In this document: one piece after another, positions 24,893-37,338 of the stretch | Position numbering within the stretch: position 1 is the stretch's first letter | How the letters are laid out: each line of letters starts with the position of its first letter | DNA from: Strix aluco | Lineage: Eukaryota > Chordata > Aves > Strigiformes > Strigidae | Reading direction: 5' to 3' | NCBI RefSeq assembly: GCF_031877795.1 | Contig: NC_133933.1 | Coordinates: forward strand, 8,740,632-8,804,631 | Length of the DNA: 64,000 bases | The notes under the pieces: model-generated | Database searches by the model: none | The model's input: the letters and a program-made list of their open reading frames with translations, nothing else | What the model was told of the DNA's origin: nothing | Program-made: the position numbers and the translations under genes

Positions 24893-27800
24893 AAACAGAT
24901 TTTGGCCATTTATTCAGTGGCTAAATCAAGAATCCCAAACTGGATGTCAGGGACCCAGTAAGTCACAAGAAATGATGCCTCGTTGCAAATGAAAGAGCAA
25001 TGACCCCACCGGCTACGCGCACCTCTTGGTTCAGGTACTGAGGTGGGACTCATTCCAATGAACCATTCAGTGTCTGGTGTATCTCAACACAGTGAACTGG
25101 TGGTGGTCTAGGGTACAGCAATGTTCCCTGTAAGAAATTAGTGCATTAATTTCTGGTTTTGTTGTATAGCGGTGCAAACCTACTTACTACTTCCAATTGC
25201 TGGTGTATCGAACCCATAGAACTGGGAGAAGATTGTGGCTTTCTTTGTGGATGGTACAAAGTACCAATGCCTATGTGGATATGCCTTTTCTGGTTTGGTA
25301 TTACCAAATTAAGTGTCAGTTTATGAAATATTTACTCTATCTGCAGAGCAGATGGAGTGGAAATGCTCATGTGAGTAAATATTTTCCATATATGGACTGC
25401 ACAATCTGGCTGCCTCCTTGCTTATACTCTATAATTTATGCTTTTTAAACAGCAATGAAGAAACCTCAAAAGATTCAGAGGTTCATTTGGATTCTCATAA
25501 ACACCAAAAGCTTGGATGCTTTCCTCTGCCTCTTGAGGCTTTACAATTTCTGTAAGAAATTTGGTGAAAGCACTGTCTATAGTGATGTAGTTCATACTTT
25601 CAGTTCTCATTCCATGTAGGTGCAGAAAAAGTGGGATAACTGAGAGGTAGCAGGGAACATTCACTGCATATGTTCAGACTCTAATACATAGTACCATTTA
25701 GATTTGGGTCAAGTATGATGTTCAAGACAGGCAGTCCCATTGTTCCCTAAAAAAAATTGTTCTGTTCTGGGTGGGTGTTTTGTTTGGTTTTGGTTTTTTT
25801 TAAATATCTAATTCTGTTCAAGACCCTATATAAGAGAAGTCACATTTGGCTACTGTCAGTTGAATATGTTATCTATAAACTCATTTACTCTCTCTTCTAG
25901 ATAAGGAAAATTTCAAAACACATTCACCAAGTGGAAGAGGAGAGAAATAAGAAAGTTGGGTTTTTTTAATTATACTTTTAAATTATTTTATTCTGAAGAT
26001 TTATTAAAAGGAGAAGAAAACCCCCTAAAGTTCTGAAGGAATATTAACATAACATGCCTGTAACTCAAGCTGTGTTTAATGAGAGGTGCTGGTTTTTTCT
26101 GCCATGAGGGCTACAGTCCAATGAGTGATAGCTATGAAGGAGGTCACATACATATTCATCAAATTCGACATGCACATGTAAACTGGTTTTAATAGGCCAT
26201 GACAGCAGAAGTTGTGTCAGGCAAATAGCTGCACATGTGCTCATTCCCTCGACTGGCATATTTAGCCATTATCACTCTGGTATCCATGGATGAAATATTA
26301 GCTTGTTAACTTAAGACCATCAGTTGTTGCTGATGCTTAGTGGCAACCAAAAAAGCGCAGATTCCCTCTGCAACTTTATTACGTGCAGAGCTCGGATTGA
26401 ATTATTACAATTTCATTGTAATATTTCCATTTCCTTCCCTTATTTATTACTGAGGATATTTGTAAGTGATAAATTGGAATGCAGCTACAGTATAAATAAA
26501 GGGACTATTGATTCGAAAATACTCCAAGGATTGGATCCCGTTATTTCCATGAATTTCTTGCACTGTGCTTCTGATTGTACATTCAGAAGGGACAATGTTG
26601 CTACAGCATTAATTTTTCCATGAGCACACAGCAGCATGTATATTGACACACAAAAAAAAACAAACCAAAGGAAAATACAGTCCTTCAGAATCCTCAGCGC
26701 AGCAAGGGGTAAACGACCAGCGCTCTGCCACGTGTAAATCAGCATACCTACTGGATCCCGCTGATTTGTTTTGCCTAAGGTGTGACAGCTGGGTTAATAG
26801 TTAACCTCTTTTTGTTATTCTCTTCTAGGACTAGGGAAAATGAGCACTAGGCTCTTCCCTTCTTTTCGGGGGGATAACATCTTCCTGCATTAGGAAAAAA
26901 GCAGAGAATGACACCTACATAAAGAAAAGCAGGCTTACTTAGGCAACAGCTTTGCATTTTAAGAAGGAAGATGTACTGTATTGCGGTCTTTTCCCCAGAG
27001 AGTTTTTTTAAAAGCTACAGGTTTTGACTGACCTGTGGGACTGGACTATGATGGTGTGTTTGAGAAAGTGGTTTGGGTTGCTACAGCAGCAAATGTACCT
27101 TTGTGTGATGCAAGATGGATGCACAGCTTCATAGACCTAACTTATTGCTATACATATGTTAAGAAATCTGAAGGGAAAGCTTGAACAGGGTGAAAAACCT
27201 AAAAAAGAGTTAAGGCTTTTGCAGTCTAATTAGGTATGCTGAGGTGTGAACACTTTGCTTTTCCAAAGTGGTTCCCTTGCATTTCTTGAAGAGCTTTTGC
27301 AAATATTGAAAGCTAGTGAAAGCAGATGTCAACCTTGGCCAAATTATGGTGTACTTGATTGTCATTTAAAGGTAATAAAACAAGTCAGCACTGAGGCAAC
27401 TCATCTCAGTAAAGAAGGAAGTCATTCCCTCTGTAAACAAGTCCCTCCCCTTCCATGTCAGATCAGGAGACTTAGCTGCCCAGGTCACAAGGACAGAACC
27501 TTTAGGTGCACAAATGAGATGTGGAAGGCAGGTTTTGAACAGTCTCCTCTCCTAGACTGTTGGCTCTTGACATGGTGGAGGAAAGCTGGCAGGAAGCTCA
27601 AAATAGTTTTTAGGTTTTCTTCTGCACAGGGACAATAACTGTCTCCCTGGAGACAGTACTTGCAAAGTCCTGGTGCACGCACTTATTTTGGTCACAGTCC
27701 CTTCTGTACACAGCCCATCCCCTAAAAACCTCTTTATGCCAGGTCTGGTATGAAGTTGGCCAAGGTAGCTTATCCTGTCTGAGAGTTACTCCCCTCCCTG

Positions 27801-30800
27801 GAGGGAATATTCATGTAGCGAAATACAGCTGCACTGAATAACACCAAAGAGTCTTCTCTGGAGTTGAGGTTGATGTTTATTTTAAGAAAGCACACCTCGT
27901 CTTTGTGATTTCAGACTCCCACACAGCTGGGAATGCCATGGCCAGTTGAGAAATCTGTAAAACTAGACTCCTGGGGCAGATACGTTCATGAGTTACTGCG
28001 TGCTCTTTTGCATGTCTTGTACTGCTTCTATTTTGTGTAAGAGCAAGCATGGAGAACAGCACGCTATTAACCATGTCAGCTGCAAGGACAGTCAGGTTCA
28101 AAGAGAAATACTTAAGGAAAAGTACTGCGTTTCAGTTTTGAGGGACTGATTTGAAAATTATCTGTATTCACCAAAGGTGACAAGTTTTGAGAGGGTCCTC
28201 TGTGCCGATTTGTCTCTCTGTCCTCTGAATTTGGCGGTACCTGGTTCAGAGGTAAGATCAAGCTACAGCAGGAGGATTGCCACTCTTTGAAGGTTAGTCT
28301 TGCTCTAATCATCTAGAGGTGAGGATGGAAATATAGCCTGAAATAACAGGCATAATGCCCTAACAAAATATTTCTTAGCATCGAGCGTTGCTCTTCCAGG
28401 CAGTTTTGATATCCAGATAAACAGACAGTGATTCCTGCTGTTGTCTTTGTCTCTGAGCTGGAAGAGCCTCCTCCCCACAGAACTGGAGACACAAGATCTC
28501 AGTGTACAGATCACTGGAAGATCAGAGTTTCTGAGTCTGAAGGCTTCTAGACAGCATTTTCCTATGCAGCTCTGTAGGGAGAGCCTAGCACAAGGGGTCG
28601 TGTGGAAGGCTCTTAGGTGCTGCTGTGCTATAAATGAGGATAATTTAAGAGCAGAGACATTGAGAGTTGACACGAGTTAATCTTTTACTGTTGCTCTATT
28701 TCATATTTATTAATACAGCAAGTCTGGTTTCAAATATTTTGAAAGAAGACCTGAGATTGCTCCAGTATTAGCTGTGCAAGGAGAAGTCTATCCTATAAAA
28801 AGACTTTATCTTTTTATTAAAAAATGCACTAAGTCGTGGGAAAATATTCAAAATGAGGAATGATCTGATAAAAAACATTAGAGGCTTGGCTTTGGCTCGT
28901 ATGAACTTTTCTGAAAGAGAAGGGACGTGTTTGTATATTTCTTATCAAACAACCCCAGATTTATTTATATCAATCATTCCTGTAACATGACATGTGAAAT
29001 TAGCATTATTATTTAACTTTACATTACAGTGACAAGCAACATCAGTTTTGATCCTGTCTAGATGGAGGGGATGGTTTCCAAAAGTGCTTTGCAAAAAATG
29101 GGAGGGCTGGCTGCTCTTTAATAATGTAGAGTGCAGTTTTTGGTTCATCTGGGTTTAGGAGCACATTTTTTTATGGAAGCCAGAAGAAGGTTTTTCAAAA
29201 CTTCCTAGTCATATTGAGAAACCTGTCCTCAGAGCAGGAGAATAATATGTTGCAGAATTTGTCACAGAGCAGCCTTTGAGGTTTTTCTTCACTTTTCTGA
29301 CCTCAAATCAACTTTCTGTCTTGAACATACAGTAAACACTTGAACTGCATTCATTCCAAAAGGCAAACGCATCTGAGCCTGCAATCGAAGCTATTTATTT
29401 GACTTTTTTTTTGTTTCTTTTCTGACAAGCTGTTTAACGTCTTTGATTTATTGACGTGCTGAGTTAATTCATTATTTGTATATGTAGGGGGCTAGGGGTG
29501 TGCTGGGGTGGATTTTTCAGCTGTGACTCCGGCATTTGCAACTGGAAGTCTAGTTAGTGGATGAGGCAGCAAGAGCTGTTTCTAGGGTCATTTTTGTGTA
29601 TGTTTTAATTGAAATAAAGAAATACAACAAGTCCATGGTTAACGTTTATAAATATGCATACAGTTAAACTTACTGTGACTGTTTAACTGTTCCATGAGCT
29701 TCTGAGTCCATGACCCAGTGCTCCTTTGGTGATGTCCATGCAGCTTTGCTGCATAATCCCACATTATTGGTGGGATGAAGGATCAGAAATTAAACAAACA
29801 CAAGTGATAGAGCCTGCACGTTAACTGCTGGATATAACAGGAAATCAGAATTTGTCAATTAGTTTTGAATGAAGCCCTCTGCTAGCCTGCCTGCAGAAAA
29901 GTTTTTATGCAGTAGCAGATGTCAAAACCATGCGAAATAAAACCTGTTCATCTTGTTCTTTCTCCATTCCTCTGAATGTCTACTCCTTTAATTTAAAAAA
30001 AACCCAACTTCATCCTAAAGTTTTAGAAAAAGCCTTTCAAATGAGGCTACCTTTCTGTAACCATCTGCAGTACTCATGGCCACCAAATGCCAGCAACACT
30101 GTCTCAAACAACTGACATGGCATTCCTTAAGGAATAAGCACAGACAGGGAAATGAAGTCTCAGATTTTTTTCTTGCTACCCTGCCCAATGGGAAAAGCCC
30201 TATATACCAGTTCTGATCACTCTTCTGAGTCAGTAAAATGCTATTTGGCATTTATGGGGAGGATTTTCCTATGACATGACATGTAAAAGATGGTGTCTTG
30301 CATGTGTTTTTCCTTTCTCCCCTTCCTCACTGACTGCTGGGTCACTGTTGTCTGGTTGAACATACACAGCATGTGCACTATGTGAATTCACACTTCCTTG
30401 GCAAAGGCACCTCATACAGAAAGCTCACTCCATAAATAACTAGGGCTGTGCGTTTATTCTGCTCTGAAATGCTGTAAAAAATAAAAGGCTACCTATCAAA
30501 GTTGTTTGTCTAATAATGGAGGAAGGGGACGATATTGTAAACACTGTCCAAATGAATTGTAGTAACCAGAATAAATGGTGGTTGCTGTTACTGAGCGCTG
30601 AGACTGAACTGAGGCCTTTCCAAATACATCACATGTGACTTTAATCCATTCCAGAGCCCAGGTCTCTTCCAGGCTTGGAAATTTGATGCTCTGAGGTGCT
30701 AAGCCCCCTCTATTGCTATAGAAATCAGTAGGGCAGCAGCCTGCTCAGCACCCCGCAAAGGTGATCAATCTGTCGCAGGCCTGGTCCTCCAGGCCTGATC

Positions 30801-31633
30801 CTGCACAGCGTTTCTGTCCACACTTAATTTTAGGCAGGGATATACCACCTTTTGCAGAAGGACCACTCGCTTGCTTTAAGCCAGCGTGTATATAGAGCTT
30901 ACAGCATCAGGGCCTCAGTCTGTGTTTGTTTTTTATGTTGCTGCTTTCTAGTGCACCTTCCTCGTTACAGTCGACTTGAATAAGGCCCCATTTCTCTTTT
31001 TAAAATCAGTGGTTTATCTCCTTTTGGTGGATGAACATTCTCAGCACTGAACTTGTTAATAATCAGCTGTGCCTAGGGTTTAAAGGAATGTGTTTACAAT
31101 GTATAAAAGAGACTGTAGAGGATAAAGTTAAATTATATCCAGCCAAAACTGATTTTATGTGAAAGTTTAATCCAGCAGGTGCAGAAACAGTAGGGTGGGG
31201 AAGGGGTGGAGGAAATAATAAAACAAAACAAAAATGTTCTCAGCCCTCAATATTTGCTGCCTGAGAGGGGGAAGAATCCTGCTTCAAACAGCCCTTTAGA
31301 CGCCACCACTTAAGGGTCAGAAAAGGAGCTCTTTTTAGGTGACATTCAAACCTTTAATAGCGGGCAGTCGGTTTTGACAACAATAATTTTCTCTCATTGC
31401 AGGCCAGAGACTTTGCTACTCGCTTACCTGTCCTTGGCAGCCTGGATAGAACGGTAACCTAATCCTGTGCGTTTTAGGGGTGGGGGGCAGAGGCAGTGCC
31501 TGCAGGCCTCCCCTGCCCATCCATAATTATACGGCCGGCAGAGGAGTGCCTCAGGTTGCACATTAGGCCCTCACTGAGATTAGTAATTATAATATCAGTT
31601 TTCTCCAAATAGGTCTGACAGAATAGCGCTGGT
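24893..31633. other. Non-coding DNA, no gene recognised
   Basis: Open frames reach 130 codons (27246-27638 plus) and 122 codons (28305-28673 minus), but their products resemble nothing known and lack flanking splice signals. A perfect 9-bp inverted repeat with a 2-bp loop lies at 27638-27657 (actgtctcc/ggagacagt). The last part, about 31510-31600, is rich in homeodomain-type AATTA cores and looks like a candidate regulatory stretch next to the first duplicate copy. No transposon was identified. Confidence 0.55.
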
Positions 31634-31905
31634 AGCAGAGGTGACTCAAAGTTTAGTAAGTCTTAGGGAAAGTTTACTGTCTCCCGCTGCTTTCTGTCCC
31701 ACAAATTTGGCCTCTCTAATAACCAGCACCGGCCACAAACAGTAGGAATCCTTTTCAATCACTATTAGCAACACTTCATTTCTGTCATATTTGACCCCTG
31801 GCAAGCTGCAGCCCAGCAAAGAGCATTCCCCGCAGAAAGTAACCAGACATCCAGGATTTACTCTGTGACAAATGACATTTTTAAGGGCCCTTAAAAAACA
31901 CTGAG
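31634..31905 (+). repeat. Duplicated 272-bp element, copy A
   Basis: This segment matches 35356-35627 in the same orientation, at roughly four bases in five by eye, with several small indels. The best blocks are agcagaggtgactcaaagtt at the left end, aaagtttactgtctcccg, gaatccttttcaatcac and attagcaacactt. Similarity begins sharply on the left. On the right it fades, with a weak echo (gaaagccctt) about 25 bp further. It is not CR1, RTE or any repeat I recognise. The frame that is open through copy B has stops here, so the pair is not a duplicated exon. It may be an old segmental duplication of a regulatory element or two copies of an undescribed low-copy repeat. Confidence 0.85.
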
Positions 31906-34900
31906 ACAAATTCACAGCAGGACTCTGGAAAGCCCTTTACCAACCTCCAAAGGAGATAAGGGATAGCATAGCCCTTACTCAGTGGTTACCCCATATTTAG
32001 CTATTTCTTCTGTGTGACTTCATGTTTGCTGGTACCTCCAATAGGAAACTGCTGCTCCCCTTCAGTGTTTTAAAAGCATTATAAGGTTATTTGTGTTACG
32101 TACTGAGAAGCTTCCTAACACAAAAATGTCTTTCTCTCACCTAGATGTTTTCACTTGAAGCTCTTTCTGAGTAGCTCAGCAACCCTGTTTTTACTGGAGA
32201 AAAGGTGAGGCACACAGAGGTTGTTATGGTCACCAAGCCAAGTTCTAGTCTATGCCTTAATTTAAAAAAAATTTTTTTAGTTCGTCAGGAAACCAAGTCT
32301 TTATTAAAATTCTGCTGGGCCTGAGAAAGAAGTCATAGTGGGATTTTGTTTACATGTTTGATTTCTTGTAAAGACAATTGTGCATCTGAGACTAGATTGT
32401 AGGCACTGGTATCCAGATAATTCACTGTTGCAAGGGTCTAAAATGAGTGCAACATGAACCTGGAAAAGGCAGTCAGAGAGAGGAGAGCAGAATGACTCTG
32501 TTGGGAGATAGGAGCAGAATAAATAGGAGATGCACAGACTTCTCCTCTTTAGACACTTCCAGCTCAGTAGTTCTGAGGTATATCCTGGTTGCTCAGTGAG
32601 ATCTGTAGGTCGAAGATGAGACTGTAGTCTGGTAAGTGTAATGAATATATTAAAAAATCAGGAGAAGATGTAGCAAGACAGAAAATCCAGGGCTTTTGAT
32701 GCCACAGCTTCTTATGTGCTCTTCCCAGCTGTTCTTCCTTCTTTATTTCATTTCCTCACCCTGTGATTTACAGAGGGGAAAAAAACAGAAAAACATCTTG
32801 GCCAATGGTTTATGGCCATTCAGAAACAGCGGTCATGGAGGTCACCCTGAGTACTTGTGCACTTGCAATAGCAGATTGCACGTTCTCCTTCTTGCCCACC
32901 ATGACCATGCAGGCCAGCAGCACGGTCGGTGCAGAGAGCTGCCTAGGTGTGGCAGGAACTGCCCGACCGGGAGAACTGCATTGTTTGCCCTTTCGCGATA
33001 TTTTTCTGCAATGCTCACAGCTGACATTTGAACATATTTTGGAGGGTGTGTTGCAGCCCCACCTAAGCCTTTGCCCACAGGCCTATTGCCTCTCTGACCT
33101 GGGAGCCTCCCTGGGAGCCAGGCTGAGGGCTGCTCTCCCTATTCAGTATGTTCCTGTCCAGTGCATCCCTATGTCAGTGATTTGTGAGGCTCTTTGCTTA
33201 GTGTCAGTTTGCCATGAGCAAGCTGGGGAGTGTGTTGGTGACTGGAGGCGGAAGGGAGGGCTGTGAACCCACTGCTTTTATGTTACCCAACCTTGCTTTT
33301 ACATTAAGAGCAAAAGACTTGACTCCAACCAGTCCTGTGTGCTTTCCTTGTACAGTGCCTGCACACTCCTACTTTTGCATGCAAAATGAGAACTTCAGCA
33401 TAGTTTCTAAGCTTCTGTCTTCTGGCCAGTTTATGTCTTTCTTGACAAACCAGTTGTTGGTATGAAAGTTCAGCGTCCCAGTGGCTCAGCCAGCTTTCAC
33501 AGGTAGAGAAAGCAGATTGGGTTAGCACTGACTGACTGAGAGCTAGCTACCCTCTCAGCTGGGTAATGGAGCTTGCCAGAGACTGGGATTAGGTGAATGA
33601 ATATCTATGAGGTGCAAGAGTTGTGGTTTTCAGTCACTGATGTAACGATAAGTGTATGTTAAAAGGCACCACAAAATGATTACCACTTGCAATAGATACC
33701 TGTGAGGGGGCAGGAAAAAATAAAGTCGAGAATTGCTCACTTTGGGGCCTGAAAGTGAGCAGTCTCTAGAGTCTTTGATCCACATCTTGGCATTTTGCTG
33801 AAGAAGGCTAAGCTAGACTGATCAAAAAAGAGCAGTGTGAAGAGGGACCAATTACTACTTGCATTGTGCCATGTGAGATTGTCTCCTAGACCTTGATATG
33901 CTCTTAATATACTGAAAATAGCCTAAGAAGGGACAGTTTTGTCACTGGGATTGTATACATTGAATTGAAAGTATTTTTCAGCCATCAAAATCTCCTTTAA
34001 AAGTACATTTACGTTTTGGCTCATCTTCTCCTTTATGCCCCCTGTCGAGGCATACAGAGTGAGTAAACATAGTACAACAGAGCTGAAATCCTAGCCGGTG
34101 CTGGTGTGGTCCATGGTTCGTGCTGGGGTGGATCAGTCAAGAGAGCCTGGATCAGCCAAAGCCTGGCAGCCTTGCTATTCAACTCAGGCAGAAATCAGGC
34201 ATCCGGGACAAAGCTTGTAACCTGTTACTGCCCCCTGCTTTACACCCTGATTTTCCCACCTTGGAGCCTCTAGGCTGATACACTTAAACACCGAAAGTTG
34301 TGCTATTGGGCAACCATCTTAGCTGAGGCAACCATCACCCCAGCCCGAGCAACCCATTATTGTATTTTGTCAGGTTGGTTTTCAGCGGGCTCAGGTTCCT
34401 CAGCCGTGCAGCCGTATGAGCTCTCTGGTTGCAGCCAGGGAGGAGAGACCCATGTGTGGGGGGAGACCCGTACATCCAAGTAAAACCACAGGAGGACCCC
34501 ACATGTCCACAGCATCATCAATATTGCAAAGCCCAGGAGATACCTGCTCTTTTAGCGGTCAGGCAGCTGAAGTCCACTTGCAGGAAAGACAGGTTTTCCT
34601 TAATTCTTTCTGATTTTTTCTCCTCGCTAATGTCATTAATTGATTTTCTTTCACTGTGGCTGAGGGCCTGGATTACCAAGTTCTCTCTGAGCCTGAAGGT
34701 ACAGGATACTTCTGAAGTCTCGAGGCAATGTAATTAGTGAACTATAAGGAGAGACAGAGCCCAGTTAAGCTATCAGCCACTAATGGAAATTTGCCACAGA
34801 CCCATGCCGATCCTACAGGATGCAAGGCAGAAAAGCCGTTAAAAGAAGTCCGGTCCTGGTGAGGAGAGGTATGTCTTGTGCTTAATGCATCGAAGGGGGA

Positions 34901-35355
34901 TTCAGGAGACAGAAGCCAAATTCCTGATTTCCTGAACTCCTTGCCTCAGCCTTGTTGCCTGCCCTTAGGGTTGCCACATACTATCTGAACAAAGTTCCCG
35001 TGTGCCTGTGCAAAGCTGATTTTTCTTAGAAAGACAAGATGCCTCACACAGCCAAGCCTTGCTCCCGATAGTTGCTGTCAATATAAAGTGTCACAGTTAA
35101 AGTGGATGACTAGATATTTACCCTTGAGTAACGACTTTGTTTCTTGGGCTAACTCACAATGTGGAACTATTTTGGGCTTGCTGACTTGCTGCTATGCTAA
35201 TGCTCATTCCCATGGTTCGTTTTTCTTTTTTTGTGTCACTCCGTTTGTGTGAAAATCGGCATCTTTTACATTTCCAGTGATAGTCTGGTCCAGACTGGGT
35301 TAATATAAAGCTCTGTGGAGAAACAACAGGACAGGCTAGTGTTAAAAGGAAGGGA
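31906..35355. other. Non-coding DNA between the duplicate copies
   Basis: This stretch holds the longest open frame of the window (32763-33266 plus, 167 codons) in a locally GC-richer zone. Its product is Cys- and Leu-rich with no recognisable domain, and I do not call it a gene. A second overlapping frame covers 32696-33031. The 34060-34500 part is also GC-richer than average, with short open frames only. No transposon or RNA gene was seen. Confidence 0.5.
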
Positions 35356-35627
35356 AGCAGAGGTGACTCAAAGTTTAGAGAGTCTTAGAGAAAGTTTACT
35401 GTCTCCCGTTGCTCTCTGTTCAACAGAGTTGGCCCATCTAAAACCAACACTGGCCAGCAGCAGTGGGAATCCTTTTCAATCACCATTAGCAACACTTTTA
35501 TTTCCATCATACTTGACCACAGCAGGCTGCATCCCAGTGAAGAGCATTCCTTTCAGAAAGCCAGCAGACATTCAAGTGCAGCGGATTTACTGTGTGAAAA
35601 CAGCATTTTTAGGGGCTTCTGAAAATG
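35356..35627 (+). repeat. Duplicated 272-bp element, copy B
   Basis: This is the direct-orientation partner of 31634-31905, with starts separated by 3722 bp. Relative to copy A it lacks two bases near 35439 and gains a few bases near 35577, while the total length stays the same. An open frame of 105 codons (35315-35632) runs through it, but the equivalent frame in copy A is interrupted and the changes do not favour third codon positions, so coding is unlikely. No target-site duplication, terminal inverted repeat or A-rich tail brackets the copy, which argues against a simple transposon insertion. Confidence 0.85.
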
Positions 35628-37312
35628 TTTAAATGAATGCTCTTTTTTTATTCTTTCTCACAGCTTGATTCTCAGCTTAGAAAGCCCTTCTTGCTAAACA
35701 ATTTTAGAGTTTCCTACAGAAGCTTAGAAGTTAGGTTAACATTCGCAATATAAATGTTCTGTTGCTGCTGTGAAATTACACATTTCTTAAGGCCTGTATA
35801 TTGGCAAAATGAATGTTTGTAGCTATTTTGTTCAGGGTGAATGAATTGGGGTTACTGATGCATATTTTTGAGGCAACAAAAGAATTCTGCACAGTCTTTT
35901 AGTTTTGATGAAACTCTGCAGTAATATTTGCGAGGTTTTCTTGCTCTGACTGGCAAGACAGCCTTCCATAGAGCCAAGAAGAAAAATCTTCCCCCAGTTT
36001 GGCCCTATTCCTAAAACTTTCCATATCTCGTTAATCAGGGGACTGGTTTCAGGTCAGAGAGAGGGAGCCAGTGAAGGGACATAAACTAAAAGCTTATTTT
36101 TGGAGAGAAGAAACAGGAATTAAGTCAGTCTCCATTAAAAATCATAGCTAAAGCAGAGATATGAGGAGCTGGATATATTCAGCTCGCAGTGCCGTGGGGT
36201 GGTAGGACTTCCCTTCGCTCCCCAGACCAGCCTAAAGTGGCTCTGGGTTTAGTTCCTTCCCTGTGCAGAAATGCCTGGGCTCTCGCCAGTTCTGACTGGA
36301 ATCAAAGGGAATCTCTCTTCTGCAGTGAATTATGTGACGGGCAATTATGTGCAAATAACTGTAAAAGTATGGGTTTTGTCAAGTTCCCGTAAAGTCCCTG
36401 TTTATATTCACAAACTTTTACTGTCTTCTTCCCTGAGGCTGGAGATTTCAGGAGCAGCTTGTGAACTTTGTGCCCCTCATAATTTTTTTTTCTGATCCCA
36501 GTTTTGGGGGTATTGCTGAACCGACAGCTGCTCCCATGATGGGATTTCCACATGCTGTTTCCACATGCCCCTCCCTACACAACCTGTAATTGTGTCCCAG
36601 GTTAATCCCACCTCACTAAATTAATAGCCCAGTCAACAATCTTTTACAGTTACCAGAGAGAAATGAGCATATTTAGGCAGTTTTTCAGCCCACCTATGGG
36701 ATGAATCATCTCCTAAAGAGATTGTAGCCCACTGTTAATTGTGGAGCCTGGGTGAGTCATCCCCTAACCGAGGTGTCACAGGTGAGATAGGGTGAATCCA
36801 GGCCTGCGGTGCTCTTGCCCAAAGCCCTCCTGGGCATCCAAAGCAGTGGGTACAAATTTGGTTTGGGTTACTGTGGAAAGCATAACGCAAAATGCAGTCC
36901 AAAAACCATGTGCAGTGGAACACTTTGACATACTTGAGTTATTCTCAGGGAATAAGTGCGGCAACACTTTGGGAGTCGAGCACATAATTTGAATATTGGG
37001 CCTTCTAATTGATCCCAGTCCCGACGAAGACAGACTTGACAATACATACTGTATGATCACTGGCACAGCAGGGGCAGTTAGACAGAAAGGATTGAGTGGT
37101 GTGTTCATGAAAGACCTAATGGAAATCAAAGATAAAATGTTGCCTCCAGGAAATTATGCTCCCCCACACATGTGGTCTGTTCTTTCTTATACTGAGAATA
37201 TAGGGAATATTTAATAAACTGGATCTTAAGTGAGTATAGCGTGTTTCCCACTGCGACTATGTGGTCTCTGTTAAATGCAATACTGTATTTTTGATGGGCA
37301 AGCAAATTGGTT

Positions 37313-37338
37313 TATTTTGTCTTGTTTTGTTTTGTTTC
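37313..37338 (+). repeat. (TTTTG)n-like run, imperfect
   Basis: Pentanucleotide-like TTTTG units end in TTTCAG, so the run doubles as a plausible 3' splice site. The frame after it stays open for about 40 codons, without similarity to a known protein. Confidence 0.7.

Noticed and set aside
27246..27638. 130-codon open frame, plus strand
   Set aside because: No recognisable domain, no codon-use signal visible by eye, and no splice context. Treated as chance.
27638..27657. Perfect 9-bp inverted repeat (actgtctcc/ggagacagt)
   Set aside because: Too short for a microRNA precursor or transposon terminal repeat. It is probably incidental.
28305..28673. 122-codon open frame, minus strand
   Set aside because: Mixed composition without family similarity. 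A shorter frame on the other strand overlaps it, so it looks like a chance frame.
35315..35632. 105-codon open frame through duplicate copy B
   Set aside because: The same frame in copy A is interrupted by stops and the differences do not follow codon structure, so the pair is unlikely to be a duplicated coding exon.
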